Source: Curvularia sp. ZM96
Taxonomy: Eukaryota; Ascomycota; Dothideomycetes; Pleosporales; Pleosporaceae
NCBI GenBank assembly: GCA_022457065.1
Contig: JAJGBQ010000008.1
Span: 1,054,001-1,118,000, forward strand
Direction: 5' to 3'
DNA length: 64,000 nucleotides
Part shown: positions 1 through 10,380 of the stretch, one piece after another
Numbering within the stretch: position 1 is the first letter of the stretch
How the letters are laid out: each line of letters begins with the position of its first letter
Program-made: the position numbers and the translations under genes
Notes under the pieces: model-generated
Seen by the model: only the letters and a program-made list of their open reading frames with translations
Told to the model about the DNA's origin: nothing
The model's database searches: none

Positions 1-314
1 AGACTGCAGGGATCTGCATGGAGACGTTGATAGACATTGACGGACACGAGTGCAACCTCCGCACGCGAGCGCCAGAGCCTACTTACGTCATTTCTTCAGC
101 CTGTCAGCACAGCATACACATCGAAATGACTCACGGTAAAAGCAAGTTACGTTTAACTAGAGCACAGTACCACGTATTGCAAACTCGCACTAATATACAT
201 CCAATTGCCGGTACAGATTCCACCGCTAAACAAGACATCGCCTTTCATTATCGAACACGCTTAGGTAGACATATTACTTGTGTAGTGCGAACACTTCGAC
301 AGCAAAACTGTGGA

Positions 315-917
315 CTAATGGCTGAAATCCCCGTTGTTAACAATCGGCGCCGCCTGTAGCCGTCCGTACTGATCTAATATGTTGTTTGGCATGCTGTAAT
401 AATCAGGTCTCGGATGATGACTATATGTAGCGGCCTGTCCGAGCTGCGTCTCCGCCCTGGATGCTTGGGAGTAGGAATGTCTCCATGGGGATGACGACGA
501 GTCCGATTTTGATGCGGGAAGGAGTTGTCTTTGCGATTTCGTGTACTTCGCAGTCTTGTAGTGCGGGGCCTCCAAGGCCATGTTTGCATGATACGACTGG
601 AGGGGCGGCAAAGTTGGACGCTGAGAGGCATTGGGCGTCTCGGTCGCGCTTTTGTCTTGGGGAAGTAATCTTTTCGCCTCTTCCACAATCTTCTTCATGT
701 TCTCATCCATAATCTCCCTATATAAAATTAGTTCAATCCTAGCAATACAAAAAGTGTTGTAGAGAACGTACTCCTTTATACATAACACATGAATCGACAC
801 CCATTCGCCGTTCACCACGAACTGAATCATCAGCGGGTATTTTGGGTCCTGAAAATAGGGCCTGCCATCGAGTCGAGAATACTGAACGTAGTCAAAGTTC
901 ACTGGTATTTTATTCAT
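315..917 (-). CDS. Unknown protein, 2 exons
   Basis: I do not recognise the family. The frame is open throughout, but a good intron lies inside it at 718-771 (54 nt, gtacgt...tatatag). Because 54 is a multiple of three, the frame stays open either way. The spliced product is about 182 aa. The N-terminal ~48 residues look folded (aromatic-rich, with VNGEW), and the rest is Ser/Pro/Gln-rich and probably disordered. In the same frame upstream, 1130-933 is also open and is separated from this ATG only by one TAG at 930-932. The gene may therefore have begun further upstream and be interrupted, or there may be an upstream exon I cannot define. Start and product are uncertain. Confidence 0.45.
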   Translation of the reverse strand: MNKIPVNFDYVQYSRLDGRPYFQDPKYPLMIQFVVNGEWVSIHVLCIKEYVLYNTFCIARIELILYREIMDENMKKIVEEAKRLLPQDKSATETPNASQRPTLPPLQSYHANMALEAPHYKTAKYTKSQRQLLPASKSDSSSSPWRHSYSQASRAETQLGQAATYSHHPRPDYYSMPNNILDQYGRLQAAPIVNNGDFSH

Positions 918-932
918 CCTGATGGTATGCTA

Positions 933-1605
933 ATTGTTATCGTCGAACATGTAATGGGTTGTTGCATGCTCAAATAAAATATGCCCATTATGAGTTCGTG
1001 ATCTGCTGGATCCTGTGGCACAGTTCTTGGTTTCGTTCATGAGGCCGATGTGGCACGTTGACCATGGCGACAACCAACAACTGGCGATATTGACTAGGGG
1101 GTGAGCGGCTCCGTAAGCAACTCGGAACATCGTTCGAGCTTGTCACGCTAGGCGGTCAAAGCGTCCGTTGCGGCTCAGGCATGTATTGCAAGACCCGCTT
1201 TCCGTCTGCACCATAAGCAGCTTACAATAGCTAACAGGTAGGGCGGATTAGGCAGGTCTACCGTCCCCCAACGCTGAAGCGAACCTAAGCCCAATCGAAC
1301 CTGCTTGCACAGCGTGAGTCGGCACTCATATCCGTCGTGACTCTAGCAGGTCATCTACATCGCTGTGGCGGACCGGATACCCTGCAATGCAGTCAAAGTG
1401 CTGAACAGCCTCGGTAACGTCAGCACCGGAGATTCTAAATGCTCCCACAAAATCTGTTCCACTGACGGGGACAACAGGACGCCGAGACGAACCGACAGCG
1501 TCATGTAGAGAGAAATGCTCTACTAAGTAGTGCGCTATGTTAAGTAGCTTGCTCTATGAATTATCAGGCCATCCAGCTGCTGCGCTCTCGTGTGGGTGTC
1601 ATTGC
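933..1605. other. Intergenic, no confident gene
   Basis: This stretch holds the in-frame open extension upstream of the first gene (933-1130, minus) and the presumed 5' flank of the P450 gene. I see no other coding signal, repeat or RNA gene. Confidence 0.4.
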
Positions 1606-3373
1606 ATGCACCGAAACATGTGGGTTGTTTATCTAGCAATCGCAACCGGCTTCCTGGTCGGCATCATCACATGGCGTCGTTGTTCGCGCGGCGCTGCCAA
1701 CGCGCTGCCACAAGGCCCTCGGGGCTACCCTTTACTTGGCATGCTCTCTTTATCATCTTGTTGGCCGCGTTCAGATATCTAACAAAAGTGTAGGCTGTTT
1801 CACCTTACTGAGAACATACCCCGAGCTAACACTCCACAAATGGGCCCAAGAATACGGGCCACTCTACTCCTTTACGGTCGGCAACCAGCGCTTCGTCGTG
1901 GTATCGGATCCTGACACTGCGAAATTTCTCTTTCTCAGCAACGGATCTATTTGTTCGGATCGCAAAGATATGTTCACCAAGAGCCAGACAATACTCAAGG
2001 GCAGGGGCATCACCTCCACTCCGTATGGACACATGTGGTAGGTCTTATGTGCTTATATTCACTACGTAATTCCACGATCATAGCCTGGTACTAAGTTCAA
2101 TCCACAGGCGTAGACGTCGCAAGATAGCGATAATCTCGCTAGACCGGCAGGACGTCAACCAGCATATTGGCGTTCTCGACTCGCAAACAACCAAAATGAT
2201 CCGAGCGCTCTACAAGGACGGTCTAGATGGCGGGCATGTAAGTCCCCAAGCGCACATCAATCGATGCTCGCTCAACTGCATGTGCGCAATCACATTCGGC
2301 TCTCCTGAGATTTTTGCTACGGATTCACAAGTCCTGGACCTCTCGCGCGAGTTCATGAACATGGCTGGCCCTATGTCCAATCTGGTTGACTTCCTACCCT
2401 CATGGCTACAGAGAAGCTTCCCGTGGGAAACGAAGCGTCGCGGGAATGAACTGCACACCGCACTTATGGAAACATACGGTCGTCAAGTCAAGCGCATTGA
2501 GTGTGATATAGAGAACGATGTGCATGTTGAGGATTGCTTAGTCAAGACCATGATTACCAGGAGAGAAAAAGACCAGTTAGACGACCTAGACATGGCCATG
2601 CTAGCCTCAGCATTCATGCTGGACGGCGTAGGTGCGACTGCGTTGCTTATACAGCGGTTTATCGCATTGCTTCCCTCTCACCTTCACGTACAACGCACAG
2701 CCCATGAAGAACTCGACCGCGTTGTCGGCCGCAGCCGCCCTCCTAATCTTGGAGACGAGAAAAACTTACCCTATTGTCAAGCCATTGTCAAAGAGGTGGA
2801 GCGTTGCCACAATCCATTCTGGCTGGGCATTCCACACATGGCAAGCCAAGATCTTGTATGCAACGACAAGCTCATTCCGGCAGGGTCAGTCTTGATACTG
2901 AACACGTGGACGATGCATCATGATTCGACAAGATGGCTTAACCCCTTGAAGTTCGATGTAAGCTACCTTTGCTCGTGTGAGAACCTTATTGTGCGACTAA
3001 CGACATTGGCCAGCCTGACCGTTACCTCGGTGATGATCTTTCTTCTATCGAGTCCGCAAGACTGGCTAATCCGCGTCTGCGCGACCACTGGACCTTTGGC
3101 GTTGGCCGGCGCATCTGCCCTGGGATGCTCGTCGCCCAACGTGAAATATGGCTCGCCGTAACAAAGATGCTGTGGGCGTTTGACGTGGCAGAAGTGCCAG
3201 GCCAGCCTATCAACCTGATCGATGACGATGATATGATCGGACGGAGCCCTATTCCATTCAAGATTTTGCTTCGGCCTAGGTTCAAGGAAGTCGATGAGGT
3301 AATGGCTAAAGCTGAGGCAGAGTCGACTAGGTTGCGTGATCATACGCCCGCCGCACGTAAATACAAGCCGTAA
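1606..3373 (+). CDS. Cytochrome P450 monooxygenase
   Basis: A microsomal haem-thiolate monooxygenase, most like fungal CYP64/CYP620-type enzymes. Exons are 1606-1759, 1794-2037, 2108-2957 and 3014-3373. Introns two and three are canonical (gtaggt..cacag, gtaagc..gccag). The first, at 1760-1793, is only 34 nt but restores the frame, giving 535 aa. In order I see a short N-terminal membrane anchor (MWVVYLAIATGFLVG), the proline-rich hinge LPQGPRGYPLLG, the WAQEYGPLYS region, the K-helix ExxR (EVER), the PDRYL motif and the haem loop FGVGRRICPG with its Cys. The usual I-helix AGxDT is replaced by DGVGATA, so the proton-delivery acid-Thr pair appears missing. The ATG at 1606 or 1618 best places the anchor. 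No biosynthetic partner genes lie beside it. Confidence 0.85.
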
Positions 3374-4108
3374 AGAAACAGCAGTATGATTGCCCTGTAG
3401 ATGAGATTTGATAGAAGCTCTGGATTTGGATGGGGGCTATCGCTCAACATGATAGTAGAAAAAGCACTTTCTACAGTTTGTTTTTGTGTGTGACTGCGGG
3501 TTCGAGCTTGAAGTGTTCACAACGGTTCCAGTCAGAGCCTGTGCTCGAGCTGCTTTGCTAAATACAATAGACTCAGCTGCACAAACCAAGTGCTAAGAAG
3601 CTTGACTGCCATGCATGCCAAATACCATAGGCGATATGCTACATGAGTGCTGAACGCCGCCTTTCTATGGCCGTTTGTAATTACCAATGCGCATCAGTCT
3701 CGTTACAAGCGACAGAAGACTGCCGCTCATAACACCTAGCATAGGTTGTACATTCTCTAGCAATAGAGTCACTCCATCATCTAAAATGTCGCCGCTTGTA
3801 TGCGCGCAGTAGGCGGCAAGCAATAGCCTGGAAGGTAGCATCATTGCCAGAAGGACAGTTTGCGTCTTCGAGGCTTCAATTCGTGCATAAGAGCGTATAA
3901 CATCAAAAAACAAGGAAAAGGCAGATATGATCTATGGTGCATGAAGAAAGCTGTGTAGGATTCGTTGAATATTATCTGCGCCGTCATATCTGCTTATATA
4001 GAGGCTATCGAGCAACATACGATCAATCAGTTGGCAGTGTTACTAACGGAGTTTCCGCTTCTGACACTTGATCAGTTGTTGTCCAGAAACATGCTCCTTT
4101 TTCAGCTT
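3374..4108. other. Intergenic, weak ORF only
   Basis: Between the P450 and the TPR gene. One open stretch on the minus strand (3665-3913, ~82 codons, no ATG at its start) ends next to a GT and could be a stray exon, but nothing supports a gene. Confidence 0.35.
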
Positions 4109-5368
4109 CTAAGCTTCGACATCCCGATTTCGAGCTTTGTCAGCCAGCGCGACAGTTTTACCCTCATGCCTACACGAGCCCGTCCCGCTCTTGACTACAC
4201 TATAGCGACAGATGCGCTTCTGCTCTTGCGACCCACATAGTTCAGTATAGTGCTGATGACAAGCTCGGGTCGTAGGATGATCCTTTCCAAGTGTAGTGTT
4301 GTATCCGGTCGATGCCCTTTGATAGAGACGTATAGACTCCTCCACGGCATGTTGTTTGGAAAGAAGATAAGCGAGGCAGTAGACGCTGTTCAGCGTGCTT
4401 GGATGCTGAGGCCCTAATGTCTTCTCTCGCTGCGCCAGCGTGTGCCTACTCATTACCTGAGCTTCCTCATGCCTGCCTTGGCTGTGCAGCACAAACGACA
4501 AGTTGCTTATGCTCGTCAATGTGCCTGGATGCTCGGGGCCTAGCACCTTCATGCACCACGCTAGCGTCTGCCTGTTCATCGCTTCAGCCTCTCTGAACTT
4601 GCCCTGATTGTGCAGCACGGAGGCCAAGTTGCTCATGATCGTCAGTGTAGAGGGGTGCTCAGGACCTAGCACGTTCTTACACCTCGCTAATGCCTGCTTG
4701 TTGATAGCCTTAGCTTTCTTGTAGTCTCTTTGACTGTGCAGCACTAACGCCAAGTTGCTCATGCTCATCAGCGTGTGTGGATGCCGGGGACCTAGCACTT
4801 TCTTCCGGTGCGCTAGCGTATGTTTGTTCATTGCCCGGGCCTCCTTGTACCTGCCCTGGCTGTGCAGTACCAACGCCAAGTCGCTTATGCTCGTCAGTGT
4901 GTCTGGATGCTCAGCTCCTAATTCCCTTATTCGTAGCGCCAGCGCAAGTCTACTCACTGCCTCGGCTTCCTCATACCTGCCCTCGGTGTGCAGCATGGAG
5001 GCCCAGCTACTCATACGCGTCAGCATGTCCGCATGCTCAGGTTTCGGAACCTCTGTATTCAATATTGATGCCTTTGGGTGCGCTGTCTTTGTGGATCCGT
5101 ATTGTTCCAAGCTCTCTTGATACGGGCCTTTGCGCTCTCGCAGCATAGCTTTCGTTGCATCCCCTAAAACGCCCACGAGCTCCGTCACCCACACTGCTTC
5201 CGTAAAGTAGAACTTGAATACGTTCTTTCTTTCACGTCTTGCGCATAGCGCTAGTTCTGGAGCCTGGGATAGTGCTGGGTCCGCCCATTTTTCCTGCTCG
5301 TCACGTTTCTCCAACATGCACATGAACGCCAGGTGCAGTCGTCGGTACATTTCAAAAAGCCCATCCAT
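4109..5368 (-). CDS. Tetratricopeptide (kinesin-light-chain-type) repeat protein
   Basis: A 419-aa intronless protein. Residues ~1-110 are a helical N-terminal region I do not recognise. Residues 112-363 are six consecutive 42-residue TPRs of the HP.TL..M.NLA.VLHSQG.Y.EA...LGPE type. The tail after residue 363 is basic. In fungi these repeats usually form the C-terminal sensor of NB-ARC/STAND proteins that act in non-self recognition. Here no P-loop or NB-ARC domain precedes them, and none is seen in the 550 bp upstream. The protein is thus either a stand-alone TPR scaffold or a remnant of a larger STAND gene. The repeats are close to each other at DNA level, which favours unequal crossing-over. 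Confidence 0.85.
   Translation of the reverse strand: MDGLFEMYRRLHLAFMCMLEKRDEQEKWADPALSQAPELALCARRERKNVFKFYFTEAVWVTELVGVLGDATKAMLRERKGPYQESLEQYGSTKTAHPKASILNTEVPKPEHADMLTRMSSWASMLHTEGRYEEAEAVSRLALALRIRELGAEHPDTLTSISDLALVLHSQGRYKEARAMNKHTLAHRKKVLGPRHPHTLMSMSNLALVLHSQRDYKKAKAINKQALARCKNVLGPEHPSTLTIMSNLASVLHNQGKFREAEAMNRQTLAWCMKVLGPEHPGTLTSISNLSFVLHSQGRHEEAQVMSRHTLAQREKTLGPQHPSTLNSVYCLAYLLSKQHAVEESIRLYQRASTGYNTTLGKDHPTTRACHQHYTELCGSQEQKRICRYSVVKSGTGSCRHEGKTVALADKARNRDVEA
4280..5035 (-). repeat. Six 126-bp coding tandem repeats
   Basis: The TPR units (residues 112-363 of the protein) form six in-frame 126-bp DNA repeats, each ending near LGPE/HP. High unit similarity suggests recent expansion or homogenisation. 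Confidence 0.8.
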
Positions 5369-5922
5369 TGTCGGTTCTGGAATAATATACTATCTGAATG
5401 GAACGACTGTGCACCTAGTCAGTTTTAGAAACCTTGACCGCTTGGAGTGGTGATTTCTGCAAAGAAGCGTGGAGAGTTCGACTCATGCCTCGTAGGATAC
5501 TGAATAACGATAGCACTATCGAAGATACCGGTACAAAAAGGAACAACTTAAAGACAAGAGCAATGTCATGTATGGAGAAGAACTATGATGTAGTGATTTC
5601 TAATTCTGATCTAATTAGTTGTAAGCATTTCATACGCTCGTAAGCATGTTGGCATAGAGACTGTGCATCTATGAGAATAGTTTTACGTGGACGCCCAAGC
5701 CTCGGTTATGGTTTACGCAATACTGCAGCAGCATGAGCTCATCATGCAGATCAGAAAGCGACTGTCAGCTGTAAGAGTGCGCATGTTGGAGTACCTACAG
5801 ACATCTCAGTATTGTACCGCGGTATCATGAAATGCTACATGCTGACTACAATGCAGAGCAAAGCGTTAGCATGTTTGTGCTAAGGGAGAGGATAGAAAAA
5901 CACACATGAAGCTAAGGGTGCC
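5369..5922. other. Intergenic
   Basis: Shared upstream flank of the TPR gene (minus) and the first bZIP-like gene (plus). I see no gene, RNA or repeat here. Confidence 0.5.
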
Positions 5923-6471
5923 ATGTTTCAAGCACACGTATCTCAACAGCCTTGCGAGATTGATAGTATAGTTGCCATGATGTTTGAGCTTTCCGCAGAG
6001 ACAAAGATCGAGCGCCGCAGGAGACAAAATCGCGTCTCCCAACAAAACCACCGTATGTCACAAAACCAATAGAAACGATGCAATTCTCATGCTTTTATAG
6101 GCAAACGTGAAAGGGAACTCAGAGAGCAGGCGCGATCCGATGGCAAAGAACCTGCTACTACAAAGCGGCGCACGAAGCTCCACGAACTGAGTCTAGCGGC
6201 ACCTACACAGCAGGGACAGGATGAAACAGCGCTCGTAAATGAAGGCGACTACCCAGCACCGGCGCATAGCCATGAAAGCGCCGCTGCGCAACCTTCTTCA
6301 AACGTGTCGCTGAGCCGCTCGTGGAGCCCGCCAATGATGATAGAGTACACGAGTCCGTTTGAGGACGGCTACGCGCTGCTGAAGGGGGGGCCCGCTTGGG
6401 AATGTAGGGATACGTCGGGCATGTGGAAAAACGAGGGTATGCAGGGTCTGGAGACAGGGATGGATAGCTAG
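5923..6471 (+). CDS. Short bZIP-type basic-region protein
   Basis: A likely nuclear DNA-binding protein of 166 aa. The exons are 5923-6052 and 6101-6471, joined across a 48-nt intron (gtatgt...tttatag) that splits the DNA-binding motif, so neither exon alone is recognisable. The joined sequence around residues 34-52 reads ERRRRQNRVSQQNHRKRER, which fits the AP-1/Pap1-type bZIP basic region (RRxQNRxxQxxxRxR). No convincing heptad leucine zipper follows; the remainder is acidic/Pro/Ser-rich and could be a regulatory tail. An in-frame stop lies just upstream of the ATG at 5923; a second ATG at 5977 is also possible. It ends 230 bp from the convergent CAX-like gene. Confidence 0.65.
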
Positions 6472-6701
6472 AGAGCATCTGCCCTCAGTGCTATAAATTT
6501 GGACATGCCTGGGGGATGCAAGCAGCAGGTGCGGGCATGTAGCTATATGCAGGTCATTAGAGCAAAATACACGCTAGCGATATTGAATGTTGTTGTGTTA
6601 TCAAAGATAGAAACAGGGGGAGAAGTAAGTTTGATGAGATACACGTGAGGCGTTGTACGCCGCTTTGGCTTGTCTTCCGTCACTGCCCACTTCAGCCGAT
6701 A

Positions 6702-8022
6702 CTACAATATATATGCCTCAAAATAGTCGGGATAAACAAGACACACCGCCAGCACTACAGAATACATGAGAAGTGGAACTGAGCCTTGGAGAAATCCTGT
6801 GGTTGTGAGTTACTTTGCTGCTAATGTCTTGTACAGAGGACTTACGTGAGTGAGCTGGCAGCGGCAGCCACAATGCAATGCCGAGAAAGCACAACGCGAT
6901 GCCGATCCGACCACTTTGAGGGTCTAGATTGTGGCCTACGAGCATAAACAATGGCCTGATGAAAAAGAACGTCTGTAAAGTGGACTGACAAAGACTCGCC
7001 CACGGCCAATACATGTCTCCACGGTAGGCGACACTGACGTCCGCAAGGTGGTCCACAGCAATCACCACGAGCGGAAGAATGGCGAACTGAACCAAAGAGC
7101 CGCTGGCCTCCCAAAACCCTTCTTGGTCCGCCATCCATGCAGCGCTTTGCATTTGTTTCCACACATTGTACAGCAGATGCGCGGCCACTAACTTCAGCGC
7201 AACCAGGCAGACTAGCAGTGCTAACCACTCACTGTCGCTGTGAGTTTTGTACCTCTTGCTTACTGTATCTCGATACCTTTCAGCGTGCCAGTACCAAAAG
7301 TAGCAAGTGAAACCGGCGGATGAGAGAAAGAGGACGGGAACCCCCCGGGATAGCCACGGGCTGTCTCCCGCAGCAGCTGTTAGCATCGGCAGCGACTCGA
7401 GCTTGAGTCCATACGTGAAGAGTGCTATCAAAGCCCCACTCCGTAGAAAAACTTTGGAAACATCCATAAGAACATTGCCGTATGGCTGCATCCCGGGTCC
7501 TCCAGTGTGGAGATTGTGGAGGGCAAGGCAAAGCGCGCCTGCTACCAAGGGCTTTGCGTACACACATCCGACCAAGAATGTGTTGGTCGTTGTAGCCGCA
7601 TTCTCTGTAAGAAACAACCTGGTGAGCTCAAACTCAGCAAGTGGCCCGGTAACAAAAGGCGTTTGCGATACAATGACTGCCAACGTCCGATTTGATACCG
7701 CCAGACGCATAAGATGATGCGTGATAATCAAGATGCAGTCGACTACTACGGCGAGCCGGACCACCCCTAGCGAGACAGAGAGGAGGGTATCTGCATGGTC
7801 TGGTCTCAAACACTCGATAGCCATACTAACTAGCACCAAATAGCAGAGAAGAATTCGGTGTACAGTAGATATCTCGTGGAACAAATCCTCCAAAGCCCAC
7901 GTTACATGTTGTCTCAGATCTTTGAGCTGATGTGCTATCGTCCGAGTGGGGGGAGGCGATTCATATCGAAATCGGGATCGGGATCGGGCTCGGGATTCGA
8001 ATTGGTTGAGTCGGTTAGACAT
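6702..8022 (-). CDS. Divergent CAX-like cation exchanger family membrane protein
   Basis: A 423-aa multi-pass membrane protein. Exon 1 is 8022-6846 and exon 2 is 6796-6702, around a 49-nt intron (gtaagt..cacag); the last exon supplies a final membrane segment (SVPLLMYSVVLAVCLVY). The N-terminus carries a short SR repeat and about ten hydrophobic segments follow. Two stretches match the repeats of Ca2+/H+ exchangers (CaCA superfamily): TFLVG...LVAGALCLAL in the first half, and ILPLVVIAVDHLADVSVAY with a following FFFIRPLFMLVG in the second. In true CAX proteins the second repeat has GNAAEH, whose Glu is essential; here it reads VVIAVDH. Transport of Ca2+ is therefore doubtful. It is divergent from the bZIP-like gene at 9205. 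Confidence 0.65.
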
Positions 8023-9204
8023 GTTGGATTTTGCAGTGGTATGGCTAAGAGATTAACACAATTGAGGTTGTTGTGCTCGCCGCGTAGTGGAACAAAAGCG
8101 CATAGGCAGAGCGTAGCACACGGACAAGAGAAGCCTTATAATGAGGCTACGGTATGGTCTTCCAGTAGACCGCTTTCGCTTACCTACTCTGCTGACGCGT
8201 GCGTGGACATGTATATGGAAGGAATGGAGTGAGCTTCATGCATCAGCAAAGGGAGCTCATAGAACAGATTCGCGGACCCCACAGGGCAGTGACAGCATTC
8301 GCTAACACCCACTCAATGTTGTCCTTCTTCGCGATACGTACCCCTGCACATGGTCGAAACATTCCCCATTAGAGCTCTCTACCGCGTTAAAGCCATTGCT
8401 GGATATCTGTTGTCCATGCTGTAGACACATGGGATTCTATGCAATTTTGGCTACCAGCCCCCAATAGAGAGATTTACTATCAGCAATGCGTCGACTTAGA
8501 TAGACGCCCTCAACCAGGTGGGAGACAACCACATGACCTATTCATCGAACAGAGCACCGAACCAGTGTTCAAAGCAGCTAGTAAAACAACGGAAGGAGGC
8601 TGGGTAGCTACGATTTAGAGCCTAGTTGAAAAGACAAGTCATAGGCTAGAACCGCAAACTATGAACGACGGGTAAACAAATTTCTTGTGCTGCTCTAGCG
8701 AAACAGCATTGGGGAGGCAAGACGCTGGCTGTGCAAATTTTCGGTACACTATTGATCCGGCAGTGCAAGCACCGCTATCCTGCATGCATTGTGCCTGGTT
8801 CTTTGTGACGACCAGGACCTGCGGGGAATGTCTGTGCTTGCCCCACCAGCGTCTTCCAAACCAGCAGGACGTTGAGATCCACTACAGACGTACGCCAAAC
8901 TTCAAGACCCACTCTACTTGAGGGTCCACATTGTGGCTTACATGGTGCTGTGGCCGTGGTTCAAACTGATTATGCTTACGCTCACCATGGTCTTGCGGGT
9001 CAAATTTCTGACTATGTTATGGCCTATTACGCTAATTCTCGAGACCCACTACACTTGACCATCCCTACAGGTCGGCTCGCAGGGGAAACAGAATGCTTAG
9101 GATGGCCTTGAAATCTCATATGTCGCTTGGTTTGCCTCCCAAAAGTGTAGTATTTATCACATGCAGCAACGTTGCATTACGATGAGTTGTTCGATATTCT
9201 GCTC
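8023..9204. other. Divergent intergenic region
   Basis: About 1.2 kb between the CAX-like gene (minus) and the second bZIP-like gene (plus). A weak ORF at 8685-8921 has no family resemblance. Near 8900-9065 the phrase 'gacccactctacttga' recurs in diverged form, which may be a decayed repeat. No confident gene. Confidence 0.4.
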
Positions 9205-9899
9205 ATGGCGAACCGAAAGTACCCAACCGTATCTCAGGCTAAAGAAGCGCGTAGAAGGTGCAATAGGGAGGCACAGCGAAAATATAGAGAGTATGTGTTT
9301 AGTGCAAGCCTGCTAGATATAGCTCAAGAGCCTTCTGACGTTCATACAGCAAGATAAGGAGGCAGAGACTGGCTCCACAGGCTTCACCTTCAGATAGCAC
9401 AATGAGGGACGAAATAGAAGAAGAAGGAGAACCAAGCGCGATTGGACGTCCAGAGGCAAGCGCACAAGAACCCTTGGCTGAGAACGTCCAAGGCGAGAGA
9501 AGAGAATCAGATCCTCTTAGCCCATCACCCACCCCATTGGAGCGCGTGGCTAGTATTGATCAAGCTCTTGATGAGCTCTTGGTCAGCGTCGAAGACCCAT
9601 GCGTTCAGGAGTCTTTGCAAGATTCGATCGCGCGTATCGAACCCAAATTCAAAGACCTCGTCAGCCGAGTGCACCAAACAGAGCAGTCTGCTGGGCAGCT
9701 CGATGCATCAATTATGCCGAGCGTTCATTACGATCCGCATGCATTGGCTGCAGTTCGGAACAGATCGCACAAATTGTCGGCCGATACGATCGAATCACTC
9801 AGTGCACAGTTATACAGGTACCGTGCTCAGCACATGGTCCTAGCAGAAATCAATCATCTCAGCGCACAAGTGGCAAAAGCCGCGGGTCAGGTAATTTAA
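9205..9899 (+). CDS. bZIP-type basic-region protein
   Basis: A 211-aa protein from two exons, 9205-9290 and 9350-9899, across a 59-nt intron (gtatgt...atacag). As in the gene at 5923, the intron lies directly after the basic region: exon 1 ends RRRCNREAQRKYR and exon 2 continues DKIRRQRL, matching the bZIP basic consensus NxxxQxxxR (N-R-E-A-Q-R-K-Y-R). There is no classical leucine zipper, but residues ~85-130 (ASIDQALDELLVSVEDPCVQ) are amphipathic and helical. An acidic stretch (EIEEEGEP) follows the basic region. Probably a nuclear regulator, possibly of the divergent CAX-like gene. A GT at the very end (CAG|gtaatt) leaves a further exon possible. Confidence 0.6.
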
Positions 9900-10140
9900 A
9901 TACTGTAATAAATCTAAGTATGCTTCTGTATATATTGCCTTGGTAGCAATTTAATAATCACTATCATCTCTGCCTTCTGTGCGTTACCTTTTCGCTCACT
10001 TAGGCTGATATGCTGAAACTTGTGCATGCGCTAACCCTACGACAGAAACCTACAGTGAGAGAGCTATATCGATGTTGTAGTGCCACATAGTTGGCCATAG
10101 TTTCCGCGAAGATTTGCAAGATACGCGATGCTTCTAGTAA

Positions 10141-10339
10141 TACAGCCGCTAGCGATTGTGGCTTCACCACTGCAGGTAGGCTCGCTCGAGTCTAGTCATC
10201 ATTTTATTAATTACTGGCCAATCATGTCGATTATTTTACAGACAATACCTAGCGCTAAGCTACGTACGGAAGGTGGGGTTGAGCAAAACCGTGTTTGCGG
10301 CCACGCGCAGAGGTGAAGCCGCATTCGCTAGTAACTGTA
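10141..10339 (+). mobile_element. MITE copy 1 (~199 bp)
   Basis: A non-coding element flanked by TA, with ~27-bp terminal inverted repeats (CAGCCGCTAGCGATTGTGGC... / ...GCATTCGCTAGTAACTG). TIR plus TA duplication fits a Tc1/mariner- or pogo-mobilised MITE. Copy 4 at 36255 is the same subfamily in reverse orientation. Confidence 0.85.
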
Positions 10340-10380
10340 CTCGTTGTTCCTTGTAGAAACTCAGTAATTCGAAGGTCAAT

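Noticed and set aside
18..359. 113-codon ORF at the left edge
   Set aside because: No recognisable features, overlaps the 3' end of the minus-strand gene, and codon composition is irregular.
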